64,000 bases of DNA. It comes from Aquila chrysaetos chrysaetos. Lineage: Eukaryota > Chordata > Aves > Accipitriformes > Accipitridae. Under the pieces are notes generated by a model. That model was not told the origin of the DNA, did no database searches, and saw nothing but the letters and a program-made list of their open reading frames with translations. Below are positions 1-11,585 of the stretch, in pieces. The stretch is from NCBI RefSeq assembly GCF_900496995.4, contig NC_044029.1, positions 1,488,001 through 1,552,000 on the forward strand, read 5' to 3'. The position numbers were made by a program, and so were the translations under genes. Within the stretch, counting starts at the first letter, position 1. Every line of letters begins with the position of its first letter.

Positions 1-1226
1 ATCTAAAAGTAACTGACAAGTGTTTGGGTGATACTAGCATTACCCATTCTTCTTTTTTTGGCACCTTTAATGCTCTGTTAGGAGCTGTTCCAAAGCACCT
101 ACAAGAACTGCAATGCACCCCCCCAAACTTCTCCCACTTTCCATACCCAAAGACCTTTTGTAGTGCGCTCGACTCCCCACACCACTGTCAGACACAACCA
201 GTTTACCCCCAGCATCTGCAGACAAAGCTGTCGGCAGGACTCTTCCAGGAAGGTGGGGACATCCCAAGGCAAAGGGAGAGAGCTATCAGGCAAAGTGAAT
301 GCCAGTGCTTCAGTCCATCTCATTTGCACCACAAAAGATAACATAAAAAGTTGGCAAATTGGGGCTACCCATTCTTTGCTATCAGTAGCTTTTCTCAAAC
401 AGTGCAATTATGGATAGCCATAAAAAATTCCAAAGAATGGAAAAATCAGGCATTGCATTTTTCAGAAGAGTCACAGACGTATTTCTACAATGACCTTCCA
501 TTAGTTACTAAATCTGAAAATAAATTTTCAAACTTATTTTTGCTTTAAATAATTAACCTTAGTTGTTAGTTCTCACCTCAGAGCACAGGACTGCAGTGGT
601 GGAGCTGGTGGCATTCAGAAACTCACTGTGTTCGTTAGAGGCATGTTTCATTAAAATTATGATGCAGATGTGTTCAGAAAACCTTGGTTTAATACACTCT
701 AAATTTGAGACGACTGTTTCAGGAAACAAAGTACAAACTGCCCACCAAGCTCCATCGTTACCTTAATGACTCTGAGGTCTCTCTTCCCTGAGGCTCTGTA
801 CCCAGCACGGCACTGGTGGCACTGGGTCATTTAACACGCCCGGGCACGGACACCACCCAAAGCAGCCTGGGCCCTTCTGCTTAGTTTTTCTTGCCGTGGG
901 AAGGCAGAAGCTAGAAGCCCTTACACATTTGGCTGCCTTCAGCCGAGGCATCCAACCCGCTCTTATTAACTATTTGGCCCCAGCCCCGGCGCTCTGCCTT
1001 CCCATTTGCGCTCCAAGAGGCGCAGCGCAGCCGCGGGCACGAGGATAACCGTCGGCGCTGGGGGGGCTTGGGAAGGACTCGAGTTCACCGAGACCCGGCC
1101 CCACAGCTCCAGTCATGCCCAGCGAAGGTAAAGCACTCCCAAAATCAGCTTTCACCCCCCTTAACCAGCTGAAGAGCCATTAAACTTCCACCCACCCCCA
1201 GCCTCCGCCCGCTCCCCCCCTCGCAC
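1..1226 (-). other. SLC23A4: SLC23A4 intron 2 (partial), no exon seen
   Basis: This stretch follows the donor of the exon at 1227-1376 in the minus direction. I looked for the next SLC23 exon, which normally continues the first transmembrane segment with a His-Tyr/Phe-Leu-Thr start, and did not find it. It should lie left of the window. The first 550 bases are AT-rich and unremarkable. From about 960 the sequence becomes GC-rich, probably as a continuation of the GC-rich context around the exon. Confidence 0.6.
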
Positions 1227-1376
1227 CTGAATGCCCAAAAGGATGCACAGGTACCAGGGGGGCACGTCGGTGACGGTGTAGGCGAGCTTGCTGCCGCCGT
1301 GGCCCGCGCCTCTGCCTTTCCGTGGGTCCCGGGCAGCGCGATCCGGCAGGGAGCAGGACTGGCTCCCGTCTTCACC
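1227..1376 (-). CDS. SLC23A4: SLC23A4 coding exon 2
   Basis: The exon is 150 bp, 50 codons, phase 0 at both ends. The acceptor is at 1377-1379 (CAG after a C/T-rich run) and the donor is GTGCGA at 1221-1226. The first 30 residues are hydrophilic and basic and form the cytoplasmic N-terminus (RKGRGAGHGGSK). The last 16 (VTDVPPWYLCILLGIQ) enter the first membrane segment. The exon is much richer in G+C than the flanking introns. Confidence 0.82.
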
Positions 1377-4300
1377 CTGGACAGCGGGGAAGAGCCTTCG
1401 TTAGCCACGGCCCGGCCCCGCGGGCGGCCAGCAGCCGCCTCTCCCGCGGCCACGCTCCGCGTCTGGCGGGAACACCTCGTGTGTGGTTCTCAACGGGATA
1501 AAAAGGAAGAGCAAGGGGGGAACTTAAAACAGAGGTACAAACGCCTATGGGAAATTTCTGTATGCACGTGTGCGTCTAGACCAGAAGAAACATTAGAGGG
1601 TGTCTCAACCTCAAAGGGACATCTGGACAAAGCGCGTTAGTAGCATTAATGTCTAGCTAAGGATGGAGAAACCGCAACCAGAAGCAAGGAAGAGTGTGCC
1701 GTGGGTTAATCAGTGAAAGCTGCACTGTCCCCTGGTCTCTGTCCCTCCTGGCTGTCCCACCCAAACAGCGCTTTTGATAAAATGTGCTAAAACAACTCCG
1801 CCATCGCTAATTACAGAGCAGAAGCACTTTTTATATTTCATTTTCTTAAGCCTTCCACTTTCCAATCTCCTCACGCTCACCCTTACAAACATTCTGCCTC
1901 GATAAACACCCCTGCCCTGTGTCTTACTAGAACAACTCGTTCCTACAGAGGAACAGGGTGAAACGCAGGGACACCAGTGTATGGGGAGTCCCAGCGTCCG
2001 TTTCAAAGGAGCCGACTGGGAGCAGGGCTGGCGGGGTGCTGCCCCAGGTATGCGGGATGGCTCCCGCAGGGATGCCCCAGGGAGGGGGACCTGGACACGG
2101 CCTGGGGACCTGGGGTCTCAGGGAGGTGGCGGGGTCTGAAGTGGCTCCCCAGGAAGGCTGGGATCCCCTCCCAGGCAGCAAGAAGCCCCGGGGCTCCTCA
2201 GGGAGCTGTATGCCTCGCAGAGCTTAGTTATACAAAGACGCGTTTTGGCAAGGAAAATAAAAATAATTGCTTTGCTTCAGTTGCCACAGCTTTTAAGCTA
2301 AGTAAATGCCCCCAGTCATCCGCTCCTCCTTCCAACCCACCCCGACCCCTGTGCACACACGTGTGCACACACACACACGTGTGCACGCACACACATGTGC
2401 ACACACACACACATGTGCACACACACACACACACACTCTGCCTGGGCAACATGCACCCCATGCACACATACCTCCCATGCACATCCCGCCTGCACGTATA
2501 CATCTCCCCCCCACAAACACACACGCATGTGGTAGAGGGAGGCTGCCTGGAAAGCCACAACATTTTGAGCCAAATGCAAAAGGTAATTAAGATCCCAAAC
2601 CATTTGTTTCATCGACCCTTCTCCAGCCAGCCGGTCCCTGGCACGCTAGCAGCGGAGGGCTTTCCTGGGCTGGGATGCCCTGCTCTGTCAGGCAGGGACA
2701 GAAACCTGCTGTCAGGAGAAGCTCAACCAGTTTGTCAGCAGCAAACTTTTTTTTTTTTTTTTTTTGTTTTAATCCTCCAAGTCCTGCTGGAACCTGAGGA
2801 CACGGAAATGCCCAGCAAAGAGAGGTGCCTGCAGTAACACTCAAAGCCTACCTACCGATGGAGGCAAACAGCTAACGCTGCGGTCAGGGAATAAGGAAGT
2901 AAAATTAATGTTATGTTCAGTTGTAAATTTTGCAGGTGTGGCAGATTAATCCTGAAGGACTTTGTCATTTGCCTGAAACCTCCAGGTTTCCATTCTCGCG
3001 GCTGAGTGTCCAAAGTCCCATTTTAGATCACGCTGTTGAAAATGTGCTATCCAGCCTAGGCAGGCTGGGAGCATTACAAATACTTCAAAATAGATAGGTG
3101 AAGACGGAGTTAATTCAAACTGAACTCAGGCATGAACTTCAAGACCAAAAGGCATTCCTGAATAACTCCCTGGGGAGACATTTTCATTTCAGAACAAGAG
3201 AGCCCTAGCCATGGATTAACAATTGTACAGCAAGGTACTTAAGACTGCCCATGCCCGGAGTTATTTGGGGACAGCTACTCCTGAATAACACCACGGGTAG
3301 ATGGATCCTAAGCTAGGCAGACAGCCGTAAGCTCCTTTCCTTGCATTGCAACTTTTCCCATGTTAACCAGGAGGCATATTCCAACCGGGCAGAGCCTGTG
3401 CCAGCCACAGCCCCGCATGATCATCACATGAAAGCCTGAGCCTCCCCAGGAGCTGGAGGGGAGCGAGCAGGGCTCAGCAGGAGAAGGATGGAGCGGAGAT
3501 AACAGGACGAGACAGGACCAGAGGCAATGGGCTCAAGCCGAAACACAGGAGGTCCTGTCTTAACATCAGGAAACACTTTTTCGCTGTGAGGCTGACAAGT
3601 ACTGCGCAGGTTGTCCAGAGAGACTCCATCCTTAGAGAGATTAAAAAACTGTCCAGACACAGTGCTGGGCAACTAGGTCTAGGTGGCCCTGCTTGAGTAG
3701 GGGGGCTGGAGAAGTCGACCTCGGAGGTCCCTTCCAACCCCGGCCAGGCTGTGATGCGGAGATGCTGGCAGGAGGACGAGGCAGGAGCAGTCTGGAGCAG
3801 GGCAGGGGAACCGCTGCTGGTGGTCTCAGCCCAGCTGCTGCCATGAACCCAGGGGACCAGGACACCCTCCGTGTGCCTCAGGCTCCTGGCACAGAATCGA
3901 GGCCCTCCACAGCATCTTAAATAAGCGCATCGGGAAGGCGGTCAGAAACCGAACTGCTTGAACCGCAGGTAAAAGCCCTCTGTCTTCCACCTTCTTTGGG
4001 GTGATTCAAACCCCAAGGCACAAGCCTGATCTGCGTTACGGCAGAACAGGTAGAAACAGAGACCCCGTTAAGAACAGCAAAAGAAAACCTCTGGCTTGCT
4101 CGGAGCATCTCCCTGAGGCTCTGCCCGCCGCTGGCACAGCCCCCGACCTCCAGTGCTCACAGCAAGCTCACCGAGAGTGACCCAAGAAATGGGAGACACG
4201 TTCACCGGCAGGTTAAACGTCCGCCAAGGTCCCCCGGGCGGGTGGTCTGTACCGAGGTAGCAAGATGGATGCAGGACCCCACTCCACTCCTGCTGTCAGA

Positions 4301-5002
4301 GCGTACGCAGCTCTTTTAGTTTCTGATGGAGGTGACCCCTCTGCTGGAGATAGGGAGGGGGCTGCCCTGCCCCAGGCCCTTGCCCTACGGCTGTTACAGC
4401 CCGCAGCATTTCCAGGGCACTGCACACCCCATTTACAGCTCTTACTACCCTGCTATAGCTCTACAGGGTGCCCTCCCCAGCAGACTCCCAAATCCCTTTT
4501 TCACCTGCCCCTCCGACAATTCACCCCACTAGAAATAGGTCCAGAAGACACAGAAACACATTCTTCACTAGGCTAAATATCTACTGTAATTTTACTAATT
4601 AATACGTTAAATGCTCTACCCAGGGACACAGCCAAAAGGAGCCACGAGTACTGTCTTGCTCTTCAGTACAGACACACTTGCACTGCCATTCATCTATGCT
4701 ATCGTTTTAGAAACAATGGAGAGAAAACAACTTAAAAGGGCACCAGAGAGTAGAAAGTACGCTGAGTCTTCAGCAGCAGCAGCAGGCTGTCCTGAGGAAA
4801 TAATTCCTCGGATTCCTGAGATAAAGGAGGCGAGACAGACGTTACCACACACCAGCATCCTTGCAGCCAGCCCAAGCCCCCTGGCTCTCCCTTCCTCCCC
4901 CTTTCGCCGTTTATGCAAGAATTACCCTTCAGAGATGAGCAGACTCACCACGAAGCTGGGGTTATCTAGCCCGTTGAGCTCTTTGTCTGAGGAGGGGGTC
5001 AT
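1227..5002 (-). CDS. SLC23A4: SLC23A4-type nucleobase transporter, N-terminal part (spliced, gene runs off left edge)
   Basis: Joining the coding exons 4949-5002 and 1227-1376 gives 68 residues in one frame, starting MTPSSDKELNGLDNPSFV and ending TDVPPWYLCILLGIQ. The PPWYLC[IL]LGxQ motif marks the start of transmembrane segment 1 in SLC23 family members: the ascorbate transporters SVCT1 and SVCT2 and the sodium-dependent nucleobase transporter SLC23A4. SVCT1/2 have an acidic IEDVPPW in this place; the VTDVPPW version here fits SLC23A4 better. From established knowledge, the rat SLC23A4 protein imports uracil and other nucleobases across the plasma membrane with sodium, and the human locus is a pseudogene on 7q33, close to CNOT4. 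The linkage to CNOT4 in this window agrees with that. Both junctions are phase 0. No stop or frameshift is seen in this fragment, but most of the roughly 600-residue protein is outside the window. The choice between SLC23A4 and another SLC23 member rests on the motif and on linkage. Confidence 0.8.
2351..2436. repeat. Alternating purine-pyrimidine (CA/TG) microsatellite
   Basis: For 86 bases the sequence alternates purine and pyrimidine without a single break. It is a (CA)n array interrupted by short palindromes such as GTGCAC, CACGTG and CATGTG. The alternation stops at CTCTG (2435-2439). Tracts of this kind are classic left-handed (Z) DNA formers and are usually length-polymorphic. Confidence 0.92.
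3441..3756 (+). mobile_element. CR1 LINE, truncated 3' end
   Basis: The stretch reads like the 3' end of a chicken-repeat-1 element. It has the 'gaccagaggcaatgggctca' segment, 'ggaaacactttttcgctgtgag', 'ggttgtccagagagactcc', 'ggtggccctgcttgag' and finally 'gaggtcccttccaacc'. CR1 copies are nearly always cut short at the 5' end, as here. The 5' limit is approximate, and the terminal short octamer repeat of CR1 is decayed. The reading frame is broken. Confidence 0.88.
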
Positions 5003-5028
5003 GCCTTCCACTTGCCTTCACCAACTGC
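4949..5028 (-). CDS. SLC23A4: SLC23A4 start exon (5' UTR plus first 18 codons)
   Basis: On the minus strand the ATG at 5000-5002 opens an 18-codon frame (MTPSSDKELNGLDNPSFV) that ends at a consensus donor GTGAGT (4943-4948). The frame continues without adjustment into the exon at 1227-1376. The base at -3 is a G (GGC ATG), an acceptable start context. A good acceptor with a T-rich tract ends at 5029-5031, so 5003-5028 is probably untranslated leader spliced to a further upstream noncoding exon, which I could not locate. Confidence 0.72.
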
Positions 5029-7583
5029 CTTGAAAAAGAAAGACCAGTAAGAAGAGGAAAGCCTCCCAAATCGCCACTTCTCCCAGTCAACACAGCCCTA
5101 AAGAAATGGGGTGAGAAGATGCAGAAGCTGGGCTTCAGGAGTCAACCAGTGCTCAGTCCTAGCTCTTCATGTGAGCTGTATCACAGAAGTATTTCCTTTC
5201 CCTTGGCTTATATAAGTGACTCCTTTTCTCCAGCTGATTAGAGGACCGGCATTCAAACCAAACTGGAAAGCAGCCCTTCCCTGGACTGAGTGAATCAGTA
5301 ATTGATGGTACAAAAAACTTCTTCCGTAGGTAAGGATGGGAGGAGGTATCAGAGAGGTGAGACATTTCCTTGTTTTCCTGGCACAGCCTTGAAACTTGTT
5401 GCTTCATTATTGATTCAACAGCAACTTGCCTTTTCCCTGTGGGCTGGGCGTGTTTGAAGAGCTTTGTGCTGATCTTTAGAAAATTCAATTTCTAGATGGT
5501 TTCACTTATTCTGCATGTAAACTACTGTGTATTTTGGCTTAGGTATAAACATTGTCATCTTGTATGATAATCCTATTAAAACATGAAAAGAATGAGGATT
5601 TTACCCGGAACCTATTTAAGGCAGCAACCAATAAAGTCATCAAAACATGACATCAGGGAGGGATAAAAGACATAAGACTGAAAAAGGAATACTTCCTACT
5701 AAGGATCCTAGCTGAATGGGTGATCATTGGATGCCCCAAAGCATAATTACCTTCCTCTTAATAAGTAGCAAATGGTGTTAATGCTCTATCAAGCCATTCT
5801 AGCCACCCCACTCCAGCCCTCCTCAGATTAAGTATCTATTTAATTTAATGGCTTCCCAAGGCAGTGAACTTCCCCGACCAGCTGCAGAGAGCTCCTGAGA
5901 GAGGGACATGTTATCGCCTACACTGAGTGACCACCCATTGGGAACATCTCCTGGTTTCCGCACAGGAAGCAGAGTAACTGAAATAAACTCCAGTCCCTAT
6001 TTCTCCCGTAGGGCTTTGGTATTCTCAGACCTTCTCTTCAGACCAGGACCGCATTACAGGACGAGACAACCTCGCCCTAAACACCATCAATGAAGCTATC
6101 AGCTGCTGGACAGCTAAATATTAAGGCATCAAAATCATCAGATGTTCACAGCTTTGCCAGATCTCCTCTCTAAAGTCCCATTATGTAGGAACGTCCCCGT
6201 ATTTTTAACTGCAGGGAGTGCATTTCCAGCCCCACTGACCTTGGCACGAGGCCACTGCTTTTCTGCAAGCTATAAACAAGAATTCTTTTCCTGGTCAAAC
6301 TAGCCGGGACACTTTTGCCCTCAACTCTACCAATTCCCAGCACAGAGGGAGCAGCACAACCCCTGCCCACCCTGTTGTACAGACTTACTCATCCCTCGTC
6401 CAGTGCACCGTATGGTTGCGGTTCATTGCGTCTTTACTGTTTCACCATATATATCGGCAGTATCCATTAAGCAATACCAGTGAGGACGCAATACCAGTTA
6501 GGATGCACCATTGCAAGGCTCTAAGAAAAGGAGCATCAGATTTTTATATTCCTTTTTTGAAGGTACATTCCTGCTTGCATTTCTTGATGGATAGAGTACA
6601 GTTCTCCAAGCAGCCATCTAAGTCTGTCCCTTCTGATATCCTCCACTAACCCTTCCACTCCACTGCAAGAATCAGCCACCCTTTGTGCCTCACAACATCT
6701 CTTGCTGTGAATTTTTTTTGTAAAGCCACAGCACAACATTCCTCTGAGGCTAGTCTGTCTTCCCAGTAGACTTTTATGAGACCTCCCATCAAAAAAGTCC
6801 TCCACCTTTTAATTTCAGCCCAGCATCTGTTCAATGACTCCTCAGTCCTGCCATAACCTTGTTTTCAGATGAGACCTAGGCATTCAGTAACCAAGGTTTC
6901 TTCTTCTCTTTGGTTGTATAAACTTGTGTAACAACGCGGGTGCATAACAATGCCTGTGTCATCTAGGCTAGCATGTGAAACTGCCCACACAAAGAGTATT
7001 AAGTGAACAGGGTGAGAACAACAAAAAATAATAATAATTTTAAAAAATCAGTAATGACAACAACCCCTTTTCTCAAAAAAGCTGGGCAGAAAACAATTTT
7101 GCCGTTCTGGGAAACTCTGCAGTGCAAGAAACACACTGCAGGAGTACCAAGAGATTGCGGGTTTCTATGAAAAACACAGGAAATAAGTCCAACATAGCCA
7201 AAAGCCTGGACATCAGAGTAGGCCTGTTAGGAATGAAGAGTTTAAGAGTACCAGCCTCTGGCCAATGAAAGGTTAGTGCTGTAATCTGGAATCTAGAAGA
7301 AGGTTACAAAATAGCACAATGTACATGTCAAAGTAGAAATTTATGGAGTCTATGTGAAATGCCCTGGCCTGGAATATCCTGCCCTTGGAAATAAGCAAAG
7401 CAAGTAGTAAGTCTCTGTGTGCATGCAACTGTCTGTGTACGTCATATGTATATGTACATGCATATGTTTGTGCATATATAACAGGATTAGCAATAAATTA
7501 CTAAACTGTGAGGTTTTCCAGAACAATGAATTGCTCAATTAGCAAAGACGCATGCTTAAGCAGTAATGTTGTCAATAACTGGT
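5029..7583. other. Intergenic, upstream of SLC23A4
   Basis: I find no convincing exon. The sequence is mixed and non-repetitive. At 7420-7480 there is a short alternating run rich in GTGTGCATGC and CATATGTATATG. The leader of SLC23A4 probably begins somewhere here, because the exon at 4949-5028 has its own splice acceptor. Confidence 0.5.
7579..7583. repeat. Target-site duplication, left copy (CTGGT)
   Basis: Five bases matching 8168-8172, immediately outside the LTR boundary. They record the original integration site. Confidence 0.75.
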
Positions 7584-8167
7584 TGTTGTGGTTTAACCCC
7601 AGCCAGCAACTCAGCACCACGCAGCCACTCATTCACTTCAACCCCACACCCAGTGGGATGGGGGAGAAAATTGGGAAAAGAAGTAAAACTCGTGGGTTGA
7701 GATAAGAGCAGTTTAATAGAACAGAAAAGAAAAAACTAATAATGATAATGATAGCACTAATAAAATGCCAAGAGTAACAATAAAAGGATTGGAATGTACA
7801 AATGATGCACAATGCGATTGCTCACCACCCACCGATTGATGCCCAGTTAGTCCCTGAGCAGCGATTCCCCCAGCCCCACTCCCCCCAGTTTATATACTGG
7901 GCATGACACCACATGGTATGGAATACCCCTTTCACCACTTTGGGTCAGCTGTCCTGGCTGTGTCCCCTCCCAAATTCTTGTGCCCCTCCAGCCTTCTTGC
8001 TGGCTGGGCATGAGAAGCCGAAAAATCCTTGACTTAGTCTAAACACTACTTAGCAACAACTGAAAACATCAGTGTGTTATCAACATTCTTCTCAGACTGA
8101 ACCCAAACCACACACTGTACCAGCTACTAGGAAGAAAATTAACTCTATCCCAGCTGAAACCAGGGCT
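7584..8167 (-). mobile_element. Solo LTR of an avian endogenous retrovirus (reverse orientation)
   Basis: The element runs on the minus strand. Read in that direction it starts with a slightly mutated terminus (AGCCCTGG, expected TG...), then 'gctgggatagagttaatttt', a common beginning of a bird ERV LTR family. It ends TTAAACCACAACA. Internally it has a TATA-like TATATAAA (7889-7896), an ATTAAA poly(A) signal (7711-7718 region) and the 'tctcaacccacgagtttta' segment. A 5-bp direct repeat CTGGT flanks it exactly (7579-7583 and 8168-8172). Length is 584 bp. No internal retroviral genes are present, so it is a solo LTR left by recombination between two LTRs. Confidence 0.88.
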
Positions 8168-8172
8168 CTGGT
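8168..8172. repeat. Target-site duplication, right copy (CTGGT)
   Basis: Five bases matching 7579-7583 on the far side of the LTR. Confidence 0.75.
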
Positions 8173-8896
8173 TACTGATGACAGCCCAATCATTGTATGA
8201 ATGGCTTTTAGGAATAAATGGGCAGGTATCCACCTGTTCGACTTATTCATGATGTATTAGGAAAGAAAACAAAACCAAAGTATAATACAGATTCCCTTTA
8301 GACTTGTGCATCTGGCATATCTCCTGCTATCAGTCAAGCTACCTGGCCAGCTGCTGGTACCAGTAAAGGCTGTCTCGGTTTATGCCCCCGAGGGCAGAAG
8401 CAGCCAAGTGAGCGTTGGGTCCTGGATCCCACGGCTGCCGGGGGAACACGTCAGTCCCGGGGGATGAGCGCTTCTCCATGCAGGGCTGCTCCTGCCACCA
8501 CCGCCAGCCCTCGTACGGGCCAAACCACGGGGTGCACCGCGATCGAAACGCCAGAAGGCAAAGCACCACGTAGCCTGTTCTGGTTACCCTTGCAGTTGAT
8601 CTACCTGTGCTCCTCCGGGGACTCTCCCCCAGACGTCCTCGCATCACGAGGTGGAAGAAAAGCGCTTGTTCTTCTCCAGGGCTGTTGCTTTTCTGTGTTA
8701 AAGCAGCACAACAACAAACTGCAGAGCTGACAGGAGCTGTGCCAAAACCAGAACAACGGTGTGGGCTATGCCAGGATGGAAAATACCTACAGGAGATTAA
8801 AGGAGGAATCTCCTAAGTGTCATGGTGCCATGTTGATGCCAACACACCTCTGCTTGGCTGCCTGTGCCCCGGGAAGGGGGATGCTGCTTTCTCTGG

Positions 8897-8958
8897 CCGG
8901 GCGCACCAGCAAACGGGAGGCAGGGTACCGGGCGCACCAGCAAACGGGAGGCAGGGTA
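8897..8958. repeat. Two perfect tandem copies of a 31-bp unit
   Basis: The unit begins CCGGGCGCACCAGCAAACGG and is repeated without mismatch at 8897-8927 and 8928-8958. It looks like a recent local duplication. Confidence 0.92.
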
Positions 8959-11385
8959 CAGGGATGGGACAAGGCGGAGGGTGGTCCTGCACCATCCCCA
9001 GGGCTGGGGACATGCTGGCCTGGTGAGGCCGTGGGACTGGGGAGCCGGGGTGCCAGCTTTGAAGCTGTAGAGCAGGGGCTGGAGGAGAACATTGCCCAGG
9101 GCAGGGTGACACTCGTGCAGGTGGGAGCATGTGAGAGGGGCACTTTTGCAGAGGGGGGGATTTAAAAAGTTCAAAGGGACACAGGAGAAGGTAGGGAGAA
9201 ATGCCACCATGGCTCAGCAAAGCTTTATCCCTAAGTGGATGCCCATCAGCCAGCAAGGAGATCCGAGAGATCGGAGGTGAACTTTGCCTTGCAGGCTGCT
9301 GTGGTGGAGGAGCAGCCCTTGAAGGAGGTGACCCACGGGTGATCTGCCGGGAAGGTGGAAGCCCCCAGCCAAGACCCTGGAGCTGGGAGAGCTGCAGCCC
9401 CTCGGCCACGCCAGTTCTCCCTTCTTTCTTACCCTCCCCACGAGGAAAGGGCTTGCTGAGCCGGGGCACGGACACGCTCCTCTCCTGCGCCCGGGGTCAC
9501 AGCCGGCGCCCGGCTCCCCAGCTCTGCACAGAGAGCTGCCACCAGAAAGCAGGGAGAGGAGAACGGCGTTGAAATCCCACCCCGGCAGGATATTGATTTT
9601 GCAATAATAAGCCCCTTTATCTCCCTCGGCCCCAGGAATAGCTCTTAAGAGCATTAGCAAAGGAATAATCCGTGTCATCTACTCAGCATTTTGAGCACAA
9701 GCTCAAGCATGGCTATTGTGTCCCCAGGGTTTTGCTGAGCCCATTCATTCCCCGGCACATGTGACGAGATTTACCACCGCCGGCCCCGTGCTGAGGGCCA
9801 TGCTTGCGGCACGTGCTCGGTCCCCAGCTATTTCGCATCGGGACACATCCAGCAGCGGGGAGGGGGACGGCAGGCACCGGTTTGGCTCTTCCCGCTGTCC
9901 TCCAGCCATCGGCAGCGGCGGGGCCAGCCCTGGCAGAAAAAGGTACACGGGCACCGGGCTTAGGCTCTGCGGAGGGACCAGTTGATCGACGGGTGCATCC
10001 CCAGTGCCCACGGGGTTGCCTGCACCCCAGCTCCCGGCTGCTGGGAGATGACTGCATTTGCACCCGAGGCCGGCTCCTCTGCTGTCACAGCCCAGCCTGC
10101 CTCAAAGCTTACCTACGTTGCACAAACAAACAGCAAAATCCCTGCAGTCAGAAGGGGAAAGGAAAAAAAACCAAAAAAAACCCAACCCCACAAACAAAAC
10201 AAGAAACCAACTGAGCCGGGGCGGACCCCCCCTCCTCAGCCTGCTCTCCAAGGGGAGCCAAGGAAATCTCACTGTTTAAGAAGGATTAAGCAGGAAAAAG
10301 AAGAAATTAAAGTAGTTTCTGAGCAAGATCATTATGAGTCACGGGAGGTTGAAACAGGTTTTCCTGATAAAGCAAGTAAATCCCTTGGAGAGAAGCCCAG
10401 AGAGGCACCAGCACAGGCAAAACCAAAAAGAAGTGTCTGAGAGACAGAAGGATACACAGACAGGGAAGGATTAATGCGTTCCCAGGTTCAAAGGCCCACG
10501 GGGGTGACGAGAAACCTCTCTGCAAGCGCAAGGAGGGCCGGAGCACTGCTGAGCCACCCTGGCTGCGAGCGAGAGGGTGTCCCAGTGCCGGGGAGGGACC
10601 GCAGCCACGGTGCAGCCACTGCCCGGCCCCGCAGATCCCCTCCTTGGCGCAGACCCCCTCGGCTGCATCCCTGGGATGGGATGGGGGTTTGATTCCATCC
10701 GACATGTTTATTTCCCCTTTATGCGCTGCAGTAAATCACACTAAGACCGTAAGATCGCTGTTTGCTTTTACAAACAGGAGCTGCCCGCACATCCAAGGCA
10801 AAATTTTGGGCCCCCCAGACCCAGGCGGGCAGCCATGCTCAGCCAAGCACATTGGCTGCAGCTACAGGACACAGATAGAAAAGAGGCGAACAGAAACCGA
10901 CCCACAGAGGCAGAGCAGCTCCCTGCCAAGCTGTGAGCACTTGCAAATGTCTTCACACCCAGCCGCGGCCAAGGCTGCCAAGGCTGCTGTATTTGTGCCC
11001 GTGCTGTTAATGAGTAACAGCCTGGGCTTTAACCCTTACACCTGCAGTAAGTCCCAGGTTGCCCCAGGACAAGCAAGGATGCAGGACAGGAGGGGCAAAG
11101 GAGACCCCAGGGTGAGCGGATCTCCAGGGGCTGCAAGGAGGGGAGAAGATAGCCACAGCAGGGGATGCTCCAAAAAAATGCCACAAAGCCCCGCTGGTCC
11201 CACAGCGGGTGCGCTGGCCACTGGGGAAAGTCTTGGGACAGAGGCATTGCCTGCTCGAAAACATCTTCGTCTCAAGTGCTCGGGCAACGCGGGGATTCCT
11301 GGGCACACACAAGGGACCAGGCGGGTAGGGGCAGGTAAGAGCAACCTACAGTCCAGGAGGCAAGAGCTGGTCGCTACTACAGCTA

Positions 11386-11415
11386 TAAAACATCATAAAA
11401 CATCATAAAACATCA
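11386..11415. repeat. Three tandem copies of a 10-bp unit (TAAAACATCA)
   Basis: Copies at 11386-11395, 11396-11405 and 11406-11415 are identical. Confidence 0.95.
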
Positions 11416-11585
11416 GGGACTGAAATGACAGGCAGAGGTGCTGCGCAGAGGGAACCCCAAGGAAAAGGGAGAACAGATTTCTCTGTGGTTCCCACAGCGG
11501 CAAAGCTGGCAGAGTTGCTGCTATGAAACCCTTTTGATTCCCGTGGCTCGTATCCCGCTCCGCTGCTGTTTACAGAAAATCAGCC

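Larger units (their letters stand above)
1377..4948 (-). other. SLC23A4: SLC23A4 intron 1
   Basis: This is 3.6 kb between the two coding exons. It is GC-rich around 1400-1500 and 1950-2220. It holds a long alternating CA/TG tract (2351-2436), a 19-base T run (2747-2765) and a CR1 LINE 3' fragment (about 3441-3756). I see no further coding exon. Confidence 0.6.
8173..11585. other. Intergenic between SLC23A4 and the sushi-domain gene
   Basis: GC-rich from about 8340 onward. Several long open frames exist here, but none carries a recognisable domain or consistent splice sites, and such frames are expected by chance at this base composition. It contains a 31-bp tandem duplication (8897-8958), A- and C-rich low complexity at 10160-10205, and a 10-bp triplication (11386-11415). 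Confidence 0.5.

Noticed and set aside
1977-2837. 286-codon open frame rich in His-Thr repeats
   Set aside because: It is a translation through the CA/TG microsatellite and a poly(T) run within an SLC23A4 intron.
10644-11408. 254-codon open frame on the plus strand
   Set aside because: Composition resembles translated GC-rich intergenic DNA. No domain is recognised, and overlapping long frames exist on the other strand.
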